From NCBI RefSeq assembly GCF_003628145.1, contig NZ_RBZV01000002.1, positions 682,001 through 746,000 on the forward strand: DNA of 64,000 nt, written 5' to 3'. Source of the DNA: Trinickia fusca (GTDB taxonomy: Bacteria > Pseudomonadota > Gammaproteobacteria > Burkholderiales > Burkholderiaceae). Below are positions 36,742 to 45,482 of this stretch, one piece after another. The notes below the pieces were generated by a model. That model worked only from the letters and a program-made list of their open reading frames with translations. It ran no database searches and was not told where the DNA came from. The translations under genes and the position numbers were made by a program. The number at the start of each line of letters is the position of its first letter. Position 1 is the first letter of the stretch.

Positions 36742-37281
36742 TCAAATGAGCCCCACCGCGCCAAGCAGGCAGCCCGCCGCAATGAGATAGATCGGATTGA
36801 GCTTGCGCGTCATCGCGACGCCCGTCGCCACTGCCGTCAGCAGCAGCGTGCGCACCCAGCGCTCGTCCATGTGCGAGGCGCCGACCGACAGCATCCAGCC
36901 CGTCGCCAGCACGAGCCCTACGGTGAGCGGCGCCAGCGAGCGGCGAATCAGCTTGTGCCATTCCGTGCCGCTGTGGCGCGCGCCGAGCGTCTCGACGGCG
37001 AACGCGAGCAGCGACGTCGGCCCGCACATCGCGCCGATCGAGACCAGTGCGCCGGGCACGCTCGCGACCCAGAAGCCGTACATCGCCACGATCTGCACGT
37101 TCGGCCCCGGCGCCGCCTGCGCGAGTGCGTTCAGCGCGATGAAGTCCTGATCGGTCATCAGGCGCAGATCGTCGACGAGAAAGCGATGCATTTCCGGCAG
37201 CACCGCACTCGCGCCGCCGAACGCGATCAGCGAAATCAGGAAGAAATGCAGTGCCAGCAGGCGGGTCAGACTCAGGTTCAT
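36742..37281 (-). CDS. Chromate-transporter (ChrA) family half-protein, second subunit
   Basis: A 179-residue membrane protein with the ChrA half-domain signature FFLISLIAFGGASAVLPEMH, FIALNALAQAAPGPNVQIVA and YGFWVASVPGALVSIGAMCG; about five to six hydrophobic helices. ChrA proteins of the CHR superfamily export chromate or related oxyanions; short forms work as pairs of inversely oriented halves. Its ATG overlaps the stop of the other half by four bases, supporting obligate pairing. Whether chromate is the real substrate is not shown by sequence. Confidence 0.9.
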   Translation of the reverse strand: MNLSLTRLLALHFFLISLIAFGGASAVLPEMHRFLVDDLRLMTDQDFIALNALAQAAPGPNVQIVAMYGFWVASVPGALVSIGAMCGPTSLLAFAVETLGARHSGTEWHKLIRRSLAPLTVGLVLATGWMLSVGASHMDERWVRTLLLTAVATGVAMTRKLNPIYLIAAGCLLGAVGLI

Positions 37282-37940
37282 GCCGAGCCCCCTCCCTGCT
37301 TACCGCCCTCGATGCGGCTGGCCGCCCAACTCGCGTGCTTGCGCATCGCGAACTCGCAGACGATCGCCGCGGGCACGAGCACCACCATCACATGCACGAG
37401 CGGCAGATGCAGCACGGCGATCGCGACGAACGGTAGCAAACCCAGCACTACCGTGTGAATGCGACGTGTCAGCGCGCGCGCCAGGCGCAAGCCCGTCTCG
37501 ATGCTGAGACCCGCTGCCACAGCGGCCATCCCTTTGAGCGCGCCATGCACCTCGGGCAGCTTGCCGTACCAGCGATAAAGCAGCGCGAGCGCGATGAGGA
37601 TCACGAACGGCGGAATCAAGAGGCCCGTGACGGCAGCCAGAGCCCCGCGCCAACCGCACCGTCGCGCGCCGAACATGACGGCCAGGTGCGTACCGTTCGC
37701 GCCTGGCAACACCTGTGCGAAGCCGAGCAGTTCGGTGAACTCCTGGTCCGTCAGCCATGCTTTCGTATCGACGAGCGTACGCCTCGCCCACGGCAAGATG
37801 CCGCCGAAGCCGCACAGCCCGATCGTCGCAAACGCGACGAACAGCGCGGCCGCCGAAACGGGCGCCGGCACGCGTTCGCGCGACGACGCGCCGGGCTCGG
37901 CGAGCGTCCTCAGATCGGGGGCGGTGCTCTCGACTCGCAT
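37278..37940 (-). CDS. Chromate-transporter (ChrA) family half-protein, first subunit
   Basis: A 220-residue ChrA half-protein. After a 30-residue hydrophilic start, the signature ALFVAFATIGLCGFGGILPW, FTELLGFAQVLPGANGTHLA and VMFGARRCGWRGALAAVTGL is followed by further helices and a basic C-terminal tail. Start ATG 37940 (MRVESTAPDL); the frame opens further upstream into the cytochrome gene but without similarity. It begins seven bases after the cytochrome c stop, so cytochrome and both halves are probably one transcript. Confidence 0.9.
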   Translation of the reverse strand: MRVESTAPDLRTLAEPGASSRERVPAPVSAAALFVAFATIGLCGFGGILPWARRTLVDTKAWLTDQEFTELLGFAQVLPGANGTHLAVMFGARRCGWRGALAAVTGLLIPPFVILIALALLYRWYGKLPEVHGALKGMAAVAAGLSIETGLRLARALTRRIHTVVLGLLPFVAIAVLHLPLVHVMVVLVPAAIVCEFAMRKHASWAASRIEGGKQGGGSA

Positions 37941-37947
37941 CGCGTGC

Positions 37948-38775
37948 TCAGTAGCGTGCGTCGGAAGGCTTGCCGCCCTTGGGCCAATCGTCGACCTTGG
38001 GCGCGTAGTCCGGACGCGGCTGCTGCGTGACATAGGCCGCCACATCGACCGCTTCCTGATCAGTCAGCGTATCGCCCTTGCCGAGCGGCATGTTGTGCTT
38101 GATGAACGCCGCGGCCGGGCTGAGCCGCGCCATGCTCGCGCCGATGTTGTACGACGCGTCGCCCCACAGCGGCGGAATCGCGAACGTGCCGCCCGCCTGC
38201 ATGCCTTCGCCGTTCGCGCCGTGGCACGACGCGCACTGCTGCGTATAAACGGCCTTACCGTGCACGCGATCGGGAGCGATCTTCGAGATGTTCTCGATCT
38301 TGCCCATGCCGCGGCCCGGCACATACTCGCCGCCCTTTACGCCGCGCGACAGAAACGCCATGTAAGCGAGCAGGCCGTTCATCTCGCGCGAATCGAACGC
38401 GAGCGATGTACCACTCTCCGAGCGCACGAAGCAGTTGTTGATGCGCTGCGACAGCGATTCGACGGTCGCGCTGCGCCCACTGTACGCCGGCATCACCCCC
38501 GTGATGCCGCCCCACGGCGACGCGTTCGCTTGAATCCCGCCGCCGATATGGCAGCTCGCGCACGACATCGCGTTGCCGGGCACGTGGCCCGGTGCGTAGC
38601 GCGGCGTGTCGAACGTGATGTTGCGTCCGAGCACGATCGCATCGGTGTCGGGTCCCGGCTTCAGCGCAGCGATGCGCGCATCGAGATCGTCGGCCCCATA
38701 CGCCGCGCCGGCGGCCAACGCCGACAGCACGGCGACCAGCGCAAGCGTCGGCGCATGCTTTCGCTTCAATTGCAT
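37948..38775 (-). CDS. Di-haem cytochrome c, thiosulfate dehydrogenase (TsdA)-like
   Basis: A 275-residue exported cytochrome. The signal peptide (HAPTLALVAVLSALAAGAAY) is cleaved near YGA-DD. Two CxxCH haem sites occur in separate domains: AMSCASCHIGGG and TQQCASCHGANGEG. The segments SGRSATVESLSQRINNCFVR and LLAYMAFLSRGV between them match the TsdA arrangement, where a Cys in the first domain is the distal haem ligand; the Cys in INNCF is a candidate. TsdA oxidises thiosulfate to tetrathionate or the reverse. Start ATG 38775. It heads the chrA pair, so a redox partner role in oxyanion handling is also conceivable. Confidence 0.85.
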   Translation of the reverse strand: MQLKRKHAPTLALVAVLSALAAGAAYGADDLDARIAALKPGPDTDAIVLGRNITFDTPRYAPGHVPGNAMSCASCHIGGGIQANASPWGGITGVMPAYSGRSATVESLSQRINNCFVRSESGTSLAFDSREMNGLLAYMAFLSRGVKGGEYVPGRGMGKIENISKIAPDRVHGKAVYTQQCASCHGANGEGMQAGGTFAIPPLWGDASYNIGASMARLSPAAAFIKHNMPLGKGDTLTDQEAVDVAAYVTQQPRPDYAPKVDDWPKGGKPSDARY

Positions 38776-38803
38776 TGAGAATCTCCTCGCGTGAATCTTG
38801 GTG

Positions 38804-39970
38804 TCATGGACGCGCATCGAGCGGCACGAAGGCCAGATTGTCGGGACCGACGTAGTTCGCGCTCGGGCGGATGATCTTGTTGTCGATGCGTTGCTCGATC
38901 ACATGCGCGCTCCACCCCGAGGTGCGCGCGATCGCAAAGATAGGCGTGAACATCGCCGTGGGCACGCCCATCTGGTGATACGCGATGGCCGAGAACCAGT
39001 CCATGTTCGGGAACATCTTCTTCGTATCGCGCATCACGTGCATGATGCGTTCGGCGATCTCGAACATCTTGCGGCTGCCCGCTGCGTTCGACAGGCGCTC
39101 GGCGACCGAGCGGATCACCTGATGGCGCGGATCGGCCACCGTATAGACGGGATGACCGAAGCCGATAATGACTTCCTTCTTGTCGATACGACGGCGGATG
39201 TCCTCTTCGGCTTCATCCGGCGTGTCGTAACGCTTCTGGATCTCGAACGCGACTTCGTTCGCGCAGCCATGCTTGGGCCCGCGCAGCGCGCCGATCGCGC
39301 CCGTAATGGCCGAATAGAAATCGGAGCCCGTGCTCGCGATCACGCGTGCCGTGAACGTCGACGCGTTGAATTCATGCTCGGCGTACAGGTTGAACGACGT
39401 GTGCAGCGCGCGCACCCACTCCTCGCGCGCGGGACGGCCGTGCAGCAGATGCAGGAAGTGGCCGCTGATCGAATCGTCATCGGTTTCGACCTCGATACGC
39501 CGGCCGTTCTGGCTGAAGTGATACCAGTACAGCAACATCGAGCCGAGCGAGGCCATCAGGCGGTCGGCGATGTCGCGCGTACCCGAGATGCCGTGGTCGT
39601 CCTTTTCGGGCAGCACCGTGCCGAGCACCGACACGCCCGTGCGCATCACGTCGAGCGGGTGCGCACTGGCCGGCGTCGCTTCGAGGGCGTCCTTGACGGC
39701 CGCGGGCAGGCCGCGCAGCGACTTGAGCTTGGCCTTGTAGGCCGCGAGCTCGACCTGGTTCGGCAGCTTGCCGTGCACGAGCAAGTGCGCAATCTCTTCG
39801 AATTGGCACACGTCGGCGATGTCGAGAATGTCGTAGCCGCGATAGTGCAAGTCGTTGCCCGCGCGGCCCACCGTGCACAGGCGCGAATCACCGACCACTA
39901 CGCCTGACAGCGCAACGGACTTCTTGGGCTTGAAGCCAACGGGCTCCGATGCAATCGCACGCTCATCCAT
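38804..39970 (-). CDS. prpC: 2-methylcitrate synthase/citrate synthase
   Basis: A 388-residue citrate-synthase-family enzyme. Features: [20 protein letters not shown] and [20 protein letters not shown] at the N-terminus; the catalytic His regions [18 protein letters not shown] and [20 protein letters not shown]; Asp in [20 protein letters not shown]. The '[15 protein letters not shown]' start and length are those of PrpC, which joins propionyl-CoA with oxaloacetate in the methylcitrate cycle. No prpB, acnD or prpF is in the window, so it is an isolated copy, adjacent to an acyl-CoA synthetase that could supply the CoA ester. Confidence 0.92.
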   Translation of the reverse strand: MDERAIASEPVGFKPKKSVALSGVVVGDSRLCTVGRAGNDLHYRGYDILDIADVCQFEEIAHLLVHGKLPNQVELAAYKAKLKSLRGLPAAVKDALEATPASAHPLDVMRTGVSVLGTVLPEKDDHGISGTRDIADRLMASLGSMLLYWYHFSQNGRRIEVETDDDSISGHFLHLLHGRPAREEWVRALHTSFNLYAEHEFNASTFTARVIASTGSDFYSAITGAIGALRGPKHGCANEVAFEIQKRYDTPDEAEEDIRRRIDKKEVIIGFGHPVYTVADPRHQVIRSVAERLSNAAGSRKMFEIAERIMHVMRDTKKMFPNMDWFSAIAYHQMGVPTAMFTPIFAIARTSGWSAHVIEQRIDNKIIRPSANYVGPDNLAFVPLDARP

Positions 39971-40006
39971 CGTGGGTTCTCCTTGTGCTTTTTGATGCTG
40001 GCTTGA

Positions 40007-41686
40007 TTACTGAGTGGAAACGGAAGTCTCGGCAACGGCTTCGCGCAACACGACCGTGAGCCGAGCGCGCAATTCGTGTTTCTGGATCTTGCCCGTCGAC
40101 GTCTTGGGCAGCGGCTCGAAGCGGATCGCCTTCGGCATCTTGAAGCCGGCCAGCCGCGTGCGGCAGTGCGCGATCAATTCGTCCGCGGTCACCTGCATGT
40201 TGGGGCGCGTCTCGACGAATGCGCACGGCACCTCGCCCCACTTCTCGTCGGGCATCGCGACGACGGCCACCGCGCCCACGGCCGGGTGCTGATACAGCGC
40301 GTTCTCGACGTCGATACTCGAAATGTTCTCGCCGCCCGAAATGATGATGTCCTTGCTGCGGTCCTTGATCTGCACATAGCCGTCGGGCCACTGCACAGCC
40401 AGATCGCCGGTATGGAACCAGCCATGGGCGAACGCCTTGTCGGTCGCCTCCGGGTTCGCGAGATAGCCCTTCATGCACAGGTTGCCGCGGAACATCAGTT
40501 CGCCGATCGTCGTGCCGTCGGCCGGCACAGGCTCTAGCGTCTCAGGGTGCCGGACCGACAAGCCGCGCTGCAATTGATAGGCCACGCCCTGCCGCGCGCG
40601 CTTGGCAGCACGCTCTGCGGGATCGAGCGCGTCCCATTCGTCGCGTGGCACGCAGATCGCGGCCGGACCGTAGGTCTCGGTCAGCCCGTAGCCATGCGAC
40701 GGCACGATGCCGAGCGTTTCGAGCCGCTTGATCAAGGTCGGCGAAGGTGCCGCGCCGGCCAGCAACGCATGCACGGCTCGCGCGCTGCGCGCATGCCACT
40801 CACCGAGCCGCGCGTCGATCTCGTCGGCGACCAGGGTCTGCACGATCGGCGCGCCGCAATAATGCGTGACGCGTTCGCTGCACATCAGATCGACGACGAG
40901 CGCGGCGTCGACGCGCCGCAAGCACACGTTCACCCCCGCCCGCGCGGCAAGTGCCCACGCGCAGCTCCAGCCGTTGCAGTGAAACAGCGGCAGCGTCCAC
41001 AGGTACACCGGGTGCATCGGGATGTCCCAGTCGAGCACGATGCTGAGCGCACTGAGCGCCGCGCCGCGATGATGCAGCACGACACCTTTGGGCTTGCCCG
41101 TCGTGCCCGACGTGTAGTTCAGCGCGATCGCATCCCACTCGTCGAGCGGACGCAGCCACGCAAACTGCGGATCGCCGCCGGCGAGAAAGTCCTCGTAATT
41201 GGTCCAGCCGCGCATGCGATCGAGCGAGAACGCGCCCGGCGCGACGGGATCGGTGTCGACGATCACACGCAAGTTCGGACAGGCGGCCTCGATCTCGAGC
41301 GCGCGCGCGGCGAACTCGGCATCGACGAGCAGCACCTTCGCCCCGCCATGCTCGAGCATGTAGACGAGCGATGCGGCATCGAGCCGGTGGTTCAACGCGG
41401 CCAACACCGCACCGGCCATCGGCACGCCGAAATGCGCCTCGACCATCGCGGGCGTGTTCGGCATCAACACGGCCACCACGTCGCCGCGTTCGACGCCGGC
41501 CTGCGCGAGCGCGCTGGCAAGGCGCCGCGTGCGCGCATAGGTGTCGCGCCAGTTGCGGCGCACAGGGCCATGCACGACGGCCAGTCTGTCACCGTGCACC
41601 TCGGCCGCGCGCGCGATGTAATCGAGCGGCGTGAGCGCGGCGAAATTGGCGTCACGGCGCGGCAAATCGGCTTGGCTGTCACTCAT
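40007..41686 (-). CDS. Acyl-CoA synthetase (AMP-forming)
   Basis: A 559-residue adenylate-forming ligase. Motif A3 YTSGTTGKPKGVVLHHRGA (about 180-198), A5 HGYGLTETYGPAAICVPR, A7 GWFHTGDLAVQWPDGYVQIK and A8 DRSKDIIISGGENISSIDVE, then the C-terminal Lys in LPKTSTGKIQKHELR. All catalytic motifs are intact. The pattern is that of medium-chain or malonyl/methylbutanoyl-type synthetases; the exact acid is not predictable. Start ATG 41686 (MSDSQADLPRRD). It is 36 bases upstream of prpC on the same strand, suggesting a two-gene acyl-CoA unit. Confidence 0.92.
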   Translation of the reverse strand: MSDSQADLPRRDANFAALTPLDYIARAAEVHGDRLAVVHGPVRRNWRDTYARTRRLASALAQAGVERGDVVAVLMPNTPAMVEAHFGVPMAGAVLAALNHRLDAASLVYMLEHGGAKVLLVDAEFAARALEIEAACPNLRVIVDTDPVAPGAFSLDRMRGWTNYEDFLAGGDPQFAWLRPLDEWDAIALNYTSGTTGKPKGVVLHHRGAALSALSIVLDWDIPMHPVYLWTLPLFHCNGWSCAWALAARAGVNVCLRRVDAALVVDLMCSERVTHYCGAPIVQTLVADEIDARLGEWHARSARAVHALLAGAAPSPTLIKRLETLGIVPSHGYGLTETYGPAAICVPRDEWDALDPAERAAKRARQGVAYQLQRGLSVRHPETLEPVPADGTTIGELMFRGNLCMKGYLANPEATDKAFAHGWFHTGDLAVQWPDGYVQIKDRSKDIIISGGENISSIDVENALYQHPAVGAVAVVAMPDEKWGEVPCAFVETRPNMQVTADELIAHCRTRLAGFKMPKAIRFEPLPKTSTGKIQKHELRARLTVVLREAVAETSVSTQ

Positions 41687-41734
41687 GAGGCTTCTCCGTG
41701 AATCGAACACAACGAAGCGGGTGGCATGGCACTT

Positions 41735-41753
41735 GGCCCTCGGAACGAGGGCC
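41735..41753 (-). terminator. Hairpin after the RiPP operon
   Basis: Perfect 8-base arms GGCCCTCG (41735-41742) and CGAGGGCC (41746-41753) with a 3-base loop, 26 bases past the cupin stop and before the acyl-CoA synthetase start. No U-run follows in the minus transcript, so it may be an imperfect terminator or mRNA 3'-end stabiliser. Confidence 0.5.
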
Positions 41754-41779
41754 GCCGGTTAGATCAATCGGTTAGTCGG

Positions 41780-42109
41780 TCAGTCGACGATGAACAGCTT
41801 CGCGCCGGTCGCCGTGCGCGAGCGATGCGGCTCGGCATTGTCGGCAACCTGATAGCTCTGGCCGGCCTTCAGCGTGAAGCAGCGACCATCGTCGAGTTCG
41901 GTGTCGAGCTCGCCCTCGAGCACGTAGAGGATGTGTCCTTTCGAGCACCAGTGGTCGGCCAGGTAGCCCGGCGTGTACTCGACCTCACGCACGCGAATGT
42001 CGCCGAACTGACGCGTGCGCCAGTACGCCATGCCCGTCTCGCCCTTGTGCTCCGTGCGCTCGACGCCCGACCAGTCGGTCACGCCGAACGGAATTTCGCT
42101 CATCTTCAT
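41780..42109 (-). CDS. Small cupin protein (DHCW-motif type), RiPP cluster
   Basis: A 109-residue single-domain cupin. The barrel is plain: GDIRVREVEYTPGYLADHWC, then KGHILYVLEGELDTELDDGR, FTLKAGQSYQVADNAEPHRS. Candidate metal ligands are the His of DHWC, the His of KGHIL, the Glu in LEGEL and the late His of EPHRS. The ATG overlaps the LanB stop by four bases (ATGA), so it is made together with the LanB-like protein. Cupins of this size act as metalloenzymes, isomerases or sensors. Last gene of the run, its role could be a late tailoring or thiol-handling step; this is inference from context only. Confidence 0.88.
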   Translation of the reverse strand: MKMSEIPFGVTDWSGVERTEHKGETGMAYWRTRQFGDIRVREVEYTPGYLADHWCSKGHILYVLEGELDTELDDGRCFTLKAGQSYQVADNAEPHRSRTATGAKLFIVD

Positions 42110-44607
42110 AGCAATGCTTCTTCGTGTTGTTGGGGGAAATGCGCAGGTGCGCCCTCCGCGCCGGTGCTGCCGACGATCGAGGTGCGGAACTCTGCGCAGA
42201 ACGCGCCGCGCTCGTCGGCGAGCCACACTTGGTGCGGTGCCGGCAGCATCTCCGAGACGCCGAGCGTTTGCGCACGCGCCGCGACCGAGGTTAGCGCATC
42301 GAGCGATAGCGGGCAGTCGAAGTCGACGAATACGGGCTTGGGCTCGGTGTCGGCCTTGACGAAAATATGGCGCGGCAGGCCCTGCGCGCTGGCCCAGCGT
42401 CGCCACGCGAGGAACGCCGGCATGCTTTCGCCGACGCGTTCGGCAACCGGCAGCTCGCTCGCTTGCAGCGTCCAGGTGCGGCGCTTGAGAATCGTGCGGC
42501 CCAGGCGGATGCGCTCGGCAATGCCCGCGCCGAGCACGTCGGCGGCCAGCGCGAACGCAGCGCGATGAAAGTCGCCCGGCAGCACCGTCAGCAGGTGCTC
42601 GGTGAGACCGCTCGCGCGGTCTTCGACGAACAGCGTGCCGCTGCGTTCGATCAGCGTCAGCCGCGCAGCCGGCACCCGCCGCTCGCCGGACACGCGCGCG
42701 CTGGCGCCGGGCATCTCGACTTGCCACAGCTCGGGCACATCGAGCCAGTCGATGTGCGAACGCTGGTACGTACTGTCGGAATCGGCCGCGACCATGCGCG
42801 AATTGCCGAGCGTGTCCCGCACTTCGTCACGCACGCTGTCCTGGTAAGGACAGAACGGCTGCGCCACGGGCTGCGATACCGTATGCACGGTCGGATGCAC
42901 TTCGCCGATCACGAGGTCGAACTGGCCCGCTCGGATCGCCTCGACGTTGGCAGCCGCGATCAGGAAATCGGGGGAATGCACGCGTGTGCCGAGCGGCAGC
43001 GGGTCGTGCGCTTGCAAGCCCGCCTGCTCGAACGCCGACACGAGCCGCTCGAGGTCGCCCGCATCGAGCGCGATCTCGCCGTCGACGGCAGGCTTGTCGG
43101 CCACGACGCTGCTCCACGCTGCGCGCAGCAGCGGACGCAGTGCGGCGACCGTCTCCTCGGCCACGCGATGACGCTGCAATTCGCGTGCGAACGACAGCAA
43201 GTCGTGCCGCACCGCCACATCACCGTTCGTGCGGATGCGCACGTAGGCAGCCGAGACCTGCGTGGCGATGGCGCCGGCCAGGCGATCGTAGAGCGCCATC
43301 AACGGCACGAGCTCGGTGTCGATCGCGCGCCTCACCTCACCCGCGATGCGTACACGCACATTGCGCGCGCAGTCTTCATAGAACGGGAAGCGGCCGACGT
43401 ACATCTTGCCTTGTTCACGGCTCACGTCGATGCCGTTCTCGGCCAGCAGCGTCTCGCAATCGGCGAGCGCCGCACGTCGCTCGTCGAGTGTGCCGGTCGC
43501 GAAGCGCAGACGCTCGCGCTCCAGCGCCTCGAACAGTTCGCGCCAAAAGCGCGTGCGCGGATGGCCCGCGTCGAGATGCGCAAGATAGGCACGCAAGGCG
43601 CCGAGCGGATCGCCGAGGCCGGCCGCGACGCGCACGCCGCGCGCCGCGATGCCCTTGGCGAGCACGCTGTCGATGGCGGCATCGACGTTCTGCTCGCTCA
43701 AACCTCGCGCGATGCAGCGCTCACGCAGCAGCGCACGTTTGATGCCATGAGCGCGTTCAGCTTCGAGTTCGTCGAGGACGGCAAGGAGCGCGCCGTCGAC
43801 GGCGATGCGCCGATTGCCGGGGGCGTGCAACGCGCCTTCGATCAGTGCGCAGGCGGGCGACAACGAGATCGGCAGCGTATCGCCGAGCACCGGGTCTTCC
43901 GACATGGCCGTCGCGACGCGCGAGATGACCCAATGCTCGAAGTACGTGCGCCGCTCGCCGATCCAACCGCCTTCGCCGAACGTCACCTCGAACGACGAGG
44001 CCTTTCCGTCGGCCCCATCGGCCGGCGCGAACTCGCCCCAGGCGATCGGTCCGAAGAAGCTCGTCGTGTCGTTCTTCGCGCACAGCCGCTGCACATAGCT
44101 CCACGCCAATCGCAAACGCTGCCGCATGCGGTTGTCGACGCGCTCGGGCGAGCACTCGGCCAACGTCTCGACGCGTTCGAGCGCGCTCGGATTGGACAGG
44201 AACACGGCCTCGCGCAGCAGCGGGTCGCGCAGCGTCTCGAACAGCGCGCCGCGCGCCTGGGTCGCAGCCGTACCGAAGCTCGCCTCGAGCGCCACGCCGA
44301 GCTGTACGAGCTCGGCGCGTTCGGCATAGAGTGGCTCGAGCTCGGCAGCCGCCAGTGCCGTTTGATCGGCGGGCCAGTCCTTGGCCGTCAACGGCATGCC
44401 CTCGGTCAGCTTGCGCACGACCTTCAGCGCCACGGGCGAGCCGGCCTTCAGCAGGCCCTCGCGAATACGCTCGATGCGCGCCTCGATCGATTCGGTCAGC
44501 GCGTGAAAGCGCGCGACCTCTTGCTCATCGAGCCGCACGGCGAAACGCTCGAGCCAGCTGATCGGAAAGCCTGCCGAGCGCATCCAGAAGAACGACGAAA
44601 GCGACAT
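42106..44607 (-). CDS. LanB-like protein lacking the elimination domain, candidate peptide aminoacyl-tRNA ligase
   Basis: An 833-residue lantibiotic-dehydratase N-domain (LanB glutamylation domain) protein. Diagnostic parts are FFWMRSAGFPISWLERF at the start, DNRMRQRLRLAWSYVQRLCA and KNDTTSFFGPIAWGEF at about 178-193, and near the C-terminus LPRHIFVKADTEPKPVFVDF. There is no SpaB_C elimination domain, and no separate gene for one is in the window. Stand-alone proteins of this shape include PEARLs, which use aminoacyl-tRNA to add an amino acid to the C-terminus of a scaffold peptide (TglB adds Cys). Start ATG 44607 is two bases past the previous gene's stop. Amino acid added: unknown, Cys suspected from the neighbouring iron oxidase. 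Confidence 0.85.
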   Translation of the reverse strand: MSLSSFFWMRSAGFPISWLERFAVRLDEQEVARFHALTESIEARIERIREGLLKAGSPVALKVVRKLTEGMPLTAKDWPADQTALAAAELEPLYAERAELVQLGVALEASFGTAATQARGALFETLRDPLLREAVFLSNPSALERVETLAECSPERVDNRMRQRLRLAWSYVQRLCAKNDTTSFFGPIAWGEFAPADGADGKASSFEVTFGEGGWIGERRTYFEHWVISRVATAMSEDPVLGDTLPISLSPACALIEGALHAPGNRRIAVDGALLAVLDELEAERAHGIKRALLRERCIARGLSEQNVDAAIDSVLAKGIAARGVRVAAGLGDPLGALRAYLAHLDAGHPRTRFWRELFEALERERLRFATGTLDERRAALADCETLLAENGIDVSREQGKMYVGRFPFYEDCARNVRVRIAGEVRRAIDTELVPLMALYDRLAGAIATQVSAAYVRIRTNGDVAVRHDLLSFARELQRHRVAEETVAALRPLLRAAWSSVVADKPAVDGEIALDAGDLERLVSAFEQAGLQAHDPLPLGTRVHSPDFLIAAANVEAIRAGQFDLVIGEVHPTVHTVSQPVAQPFCPYQDSVRDEVRDTLGNSRMVAADSDSTYQRSHIDWLDVPELWQVEMPGASARVSGERRVPAARLTLIERSGTLFVEDRASGLTEHLLTVLPGDFHRAAFALAADVLGAGIAERIRLGRTILKRRTWTLQASELPVAERVGESMPAFLAWRRWASAQGLPRHIFVKADTEPKPVFVDFDCPLSLDALTSVAARAQTLGVSEMLPAPHQVWLADERGAFCAEFRTSIVGSTGAEGAPAHFPQQHEEALL

Positions 44608-44609
44608 GG

Positions 44610-45482
44610 TTATCCCCGCGAGACGTCGATGGCGCGACACTGACGCAGCAGCTCGAACGCGCGCGCGTCAGCTTCTGTAACCGGTGCCATGCCGCGCGCG
44701 ACGAGTCGCTCGTTCAGCGCGGCACGATCTGCCTCATGTTCGAGCGCGTCGACAATCTGAGCCGCACGCTCGGGCAGCATGCCGAAGCGATGGGTGCGCA
44801 CGTCGTCGGCGTAGTACGCGACATACACGCCAGGCACCGCCGGCAACGGCTCACGTCCGAGCGTGCCCTTCTCACGCAGCCATTTCGCGAGTTGCGTCGA
44901 CGAGCGGTACAGCTCGCAATACGGCGAACGCACCCACACGACGCTCGCATCATCGAACTGCGCGGCCGATGCGGCTGTGCTGCCCAAGGCTTGCGCTCGC
45001 GTCGCTTCGTCGAGCGCGCCCACGCGCAGCAGCATCGCGACGGCTGCCGCTTCGAGTCCCATCAAATCGCTCATGCCGGCCACGCGCACCGCTTGAGCAT
45101 CGTGCCGCAGGAAGGTCAGCGCCTCGGCACAGTACGTGTAGACGAACGGACCGTAGTCGCGCCAGCCCACCGTGTCCAGGAAGCGCGCGCCGAGCTCGCG
45201 CACGTCGTGACCATCGGCCAGCAACGCACGCAGCGTCAACGGCGCGCCGTTCTCGAGCGCATTGAGGAACGAGTTGCGCATACGGAAGCGATAGTTCTCG
45301 ACGAACCAGCGCGCGCCCGACGATTCGTGTGCGTATTCGCGTGCGACCGCGTATTCGTCGTCGGTCAGCGAAAAGCGCTGTTGCAGATCGTCGACCCGGC
45401 CCGCGAGCACGGCCTCGGCGAGCGGCTGCTCGCACATGATGCGGCGCCAGGTGAGCCAGACCGTTTGTGCGTTCATGTTCAT
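44610..45482 (-). CDS. Probable MNIO partner protein of the RiPP cluster
   Basis: A 290-residue cytoplasmic protein without a recognisable catalytic motif. It is mostly helical at the N-terminus (WLTWRRIMCEQPLAEAVLAG, YAVAREYAHESSGARWFVEN) and contains DVRELGARFLDTVGWRDYGP and PGVYVAYYADDVRTHRFGML. Its ATG overlaps the stop of the iron oxidase gene (ATGA), and MNIO enzymes nearly always need a partner protein encoded next to them (MbnC, TglI and ApyI are examples) to bind the precursor. Role therefore assigned from position; whether it contains a peptide-recognition (RRE-like) winged helix needs structure prediction. The three tight junctions on either side imply a stoichiometric complex. Confidence 0.7.
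   Translation of the reverse strand: MNMNAQTVWLTWRRIMCEQPLAEAVLAGRVDDLQQRFSLTDDEYAVAREYAHESSGARWFVENYRFRMRNSFLNALENGAPLTLRALLADGHDVRELGARFLDTVGWRDYGPFVYTYCAEALTFLRHDAQAVRVAGMSDLMGLEAAAVAMLLRVGALDEATRAQALGSTAASAAQFDDASVVWVRSPYCELYRSSTQLAKWLREKGTLGREPLPAVPGVYVAYYADDVRTHRFGMLPERAAQIVDALEHEADRAALNERLVARGMAPVTEADARAFELLRQCRAIDVSRG

Noticed and set aside
42367-44643. Plus-strand open frame of about 758 codons opposite the LanB-like gene
   Set aside because: Antisense shadow; the minus strand encodes recognisable LanB motifs.
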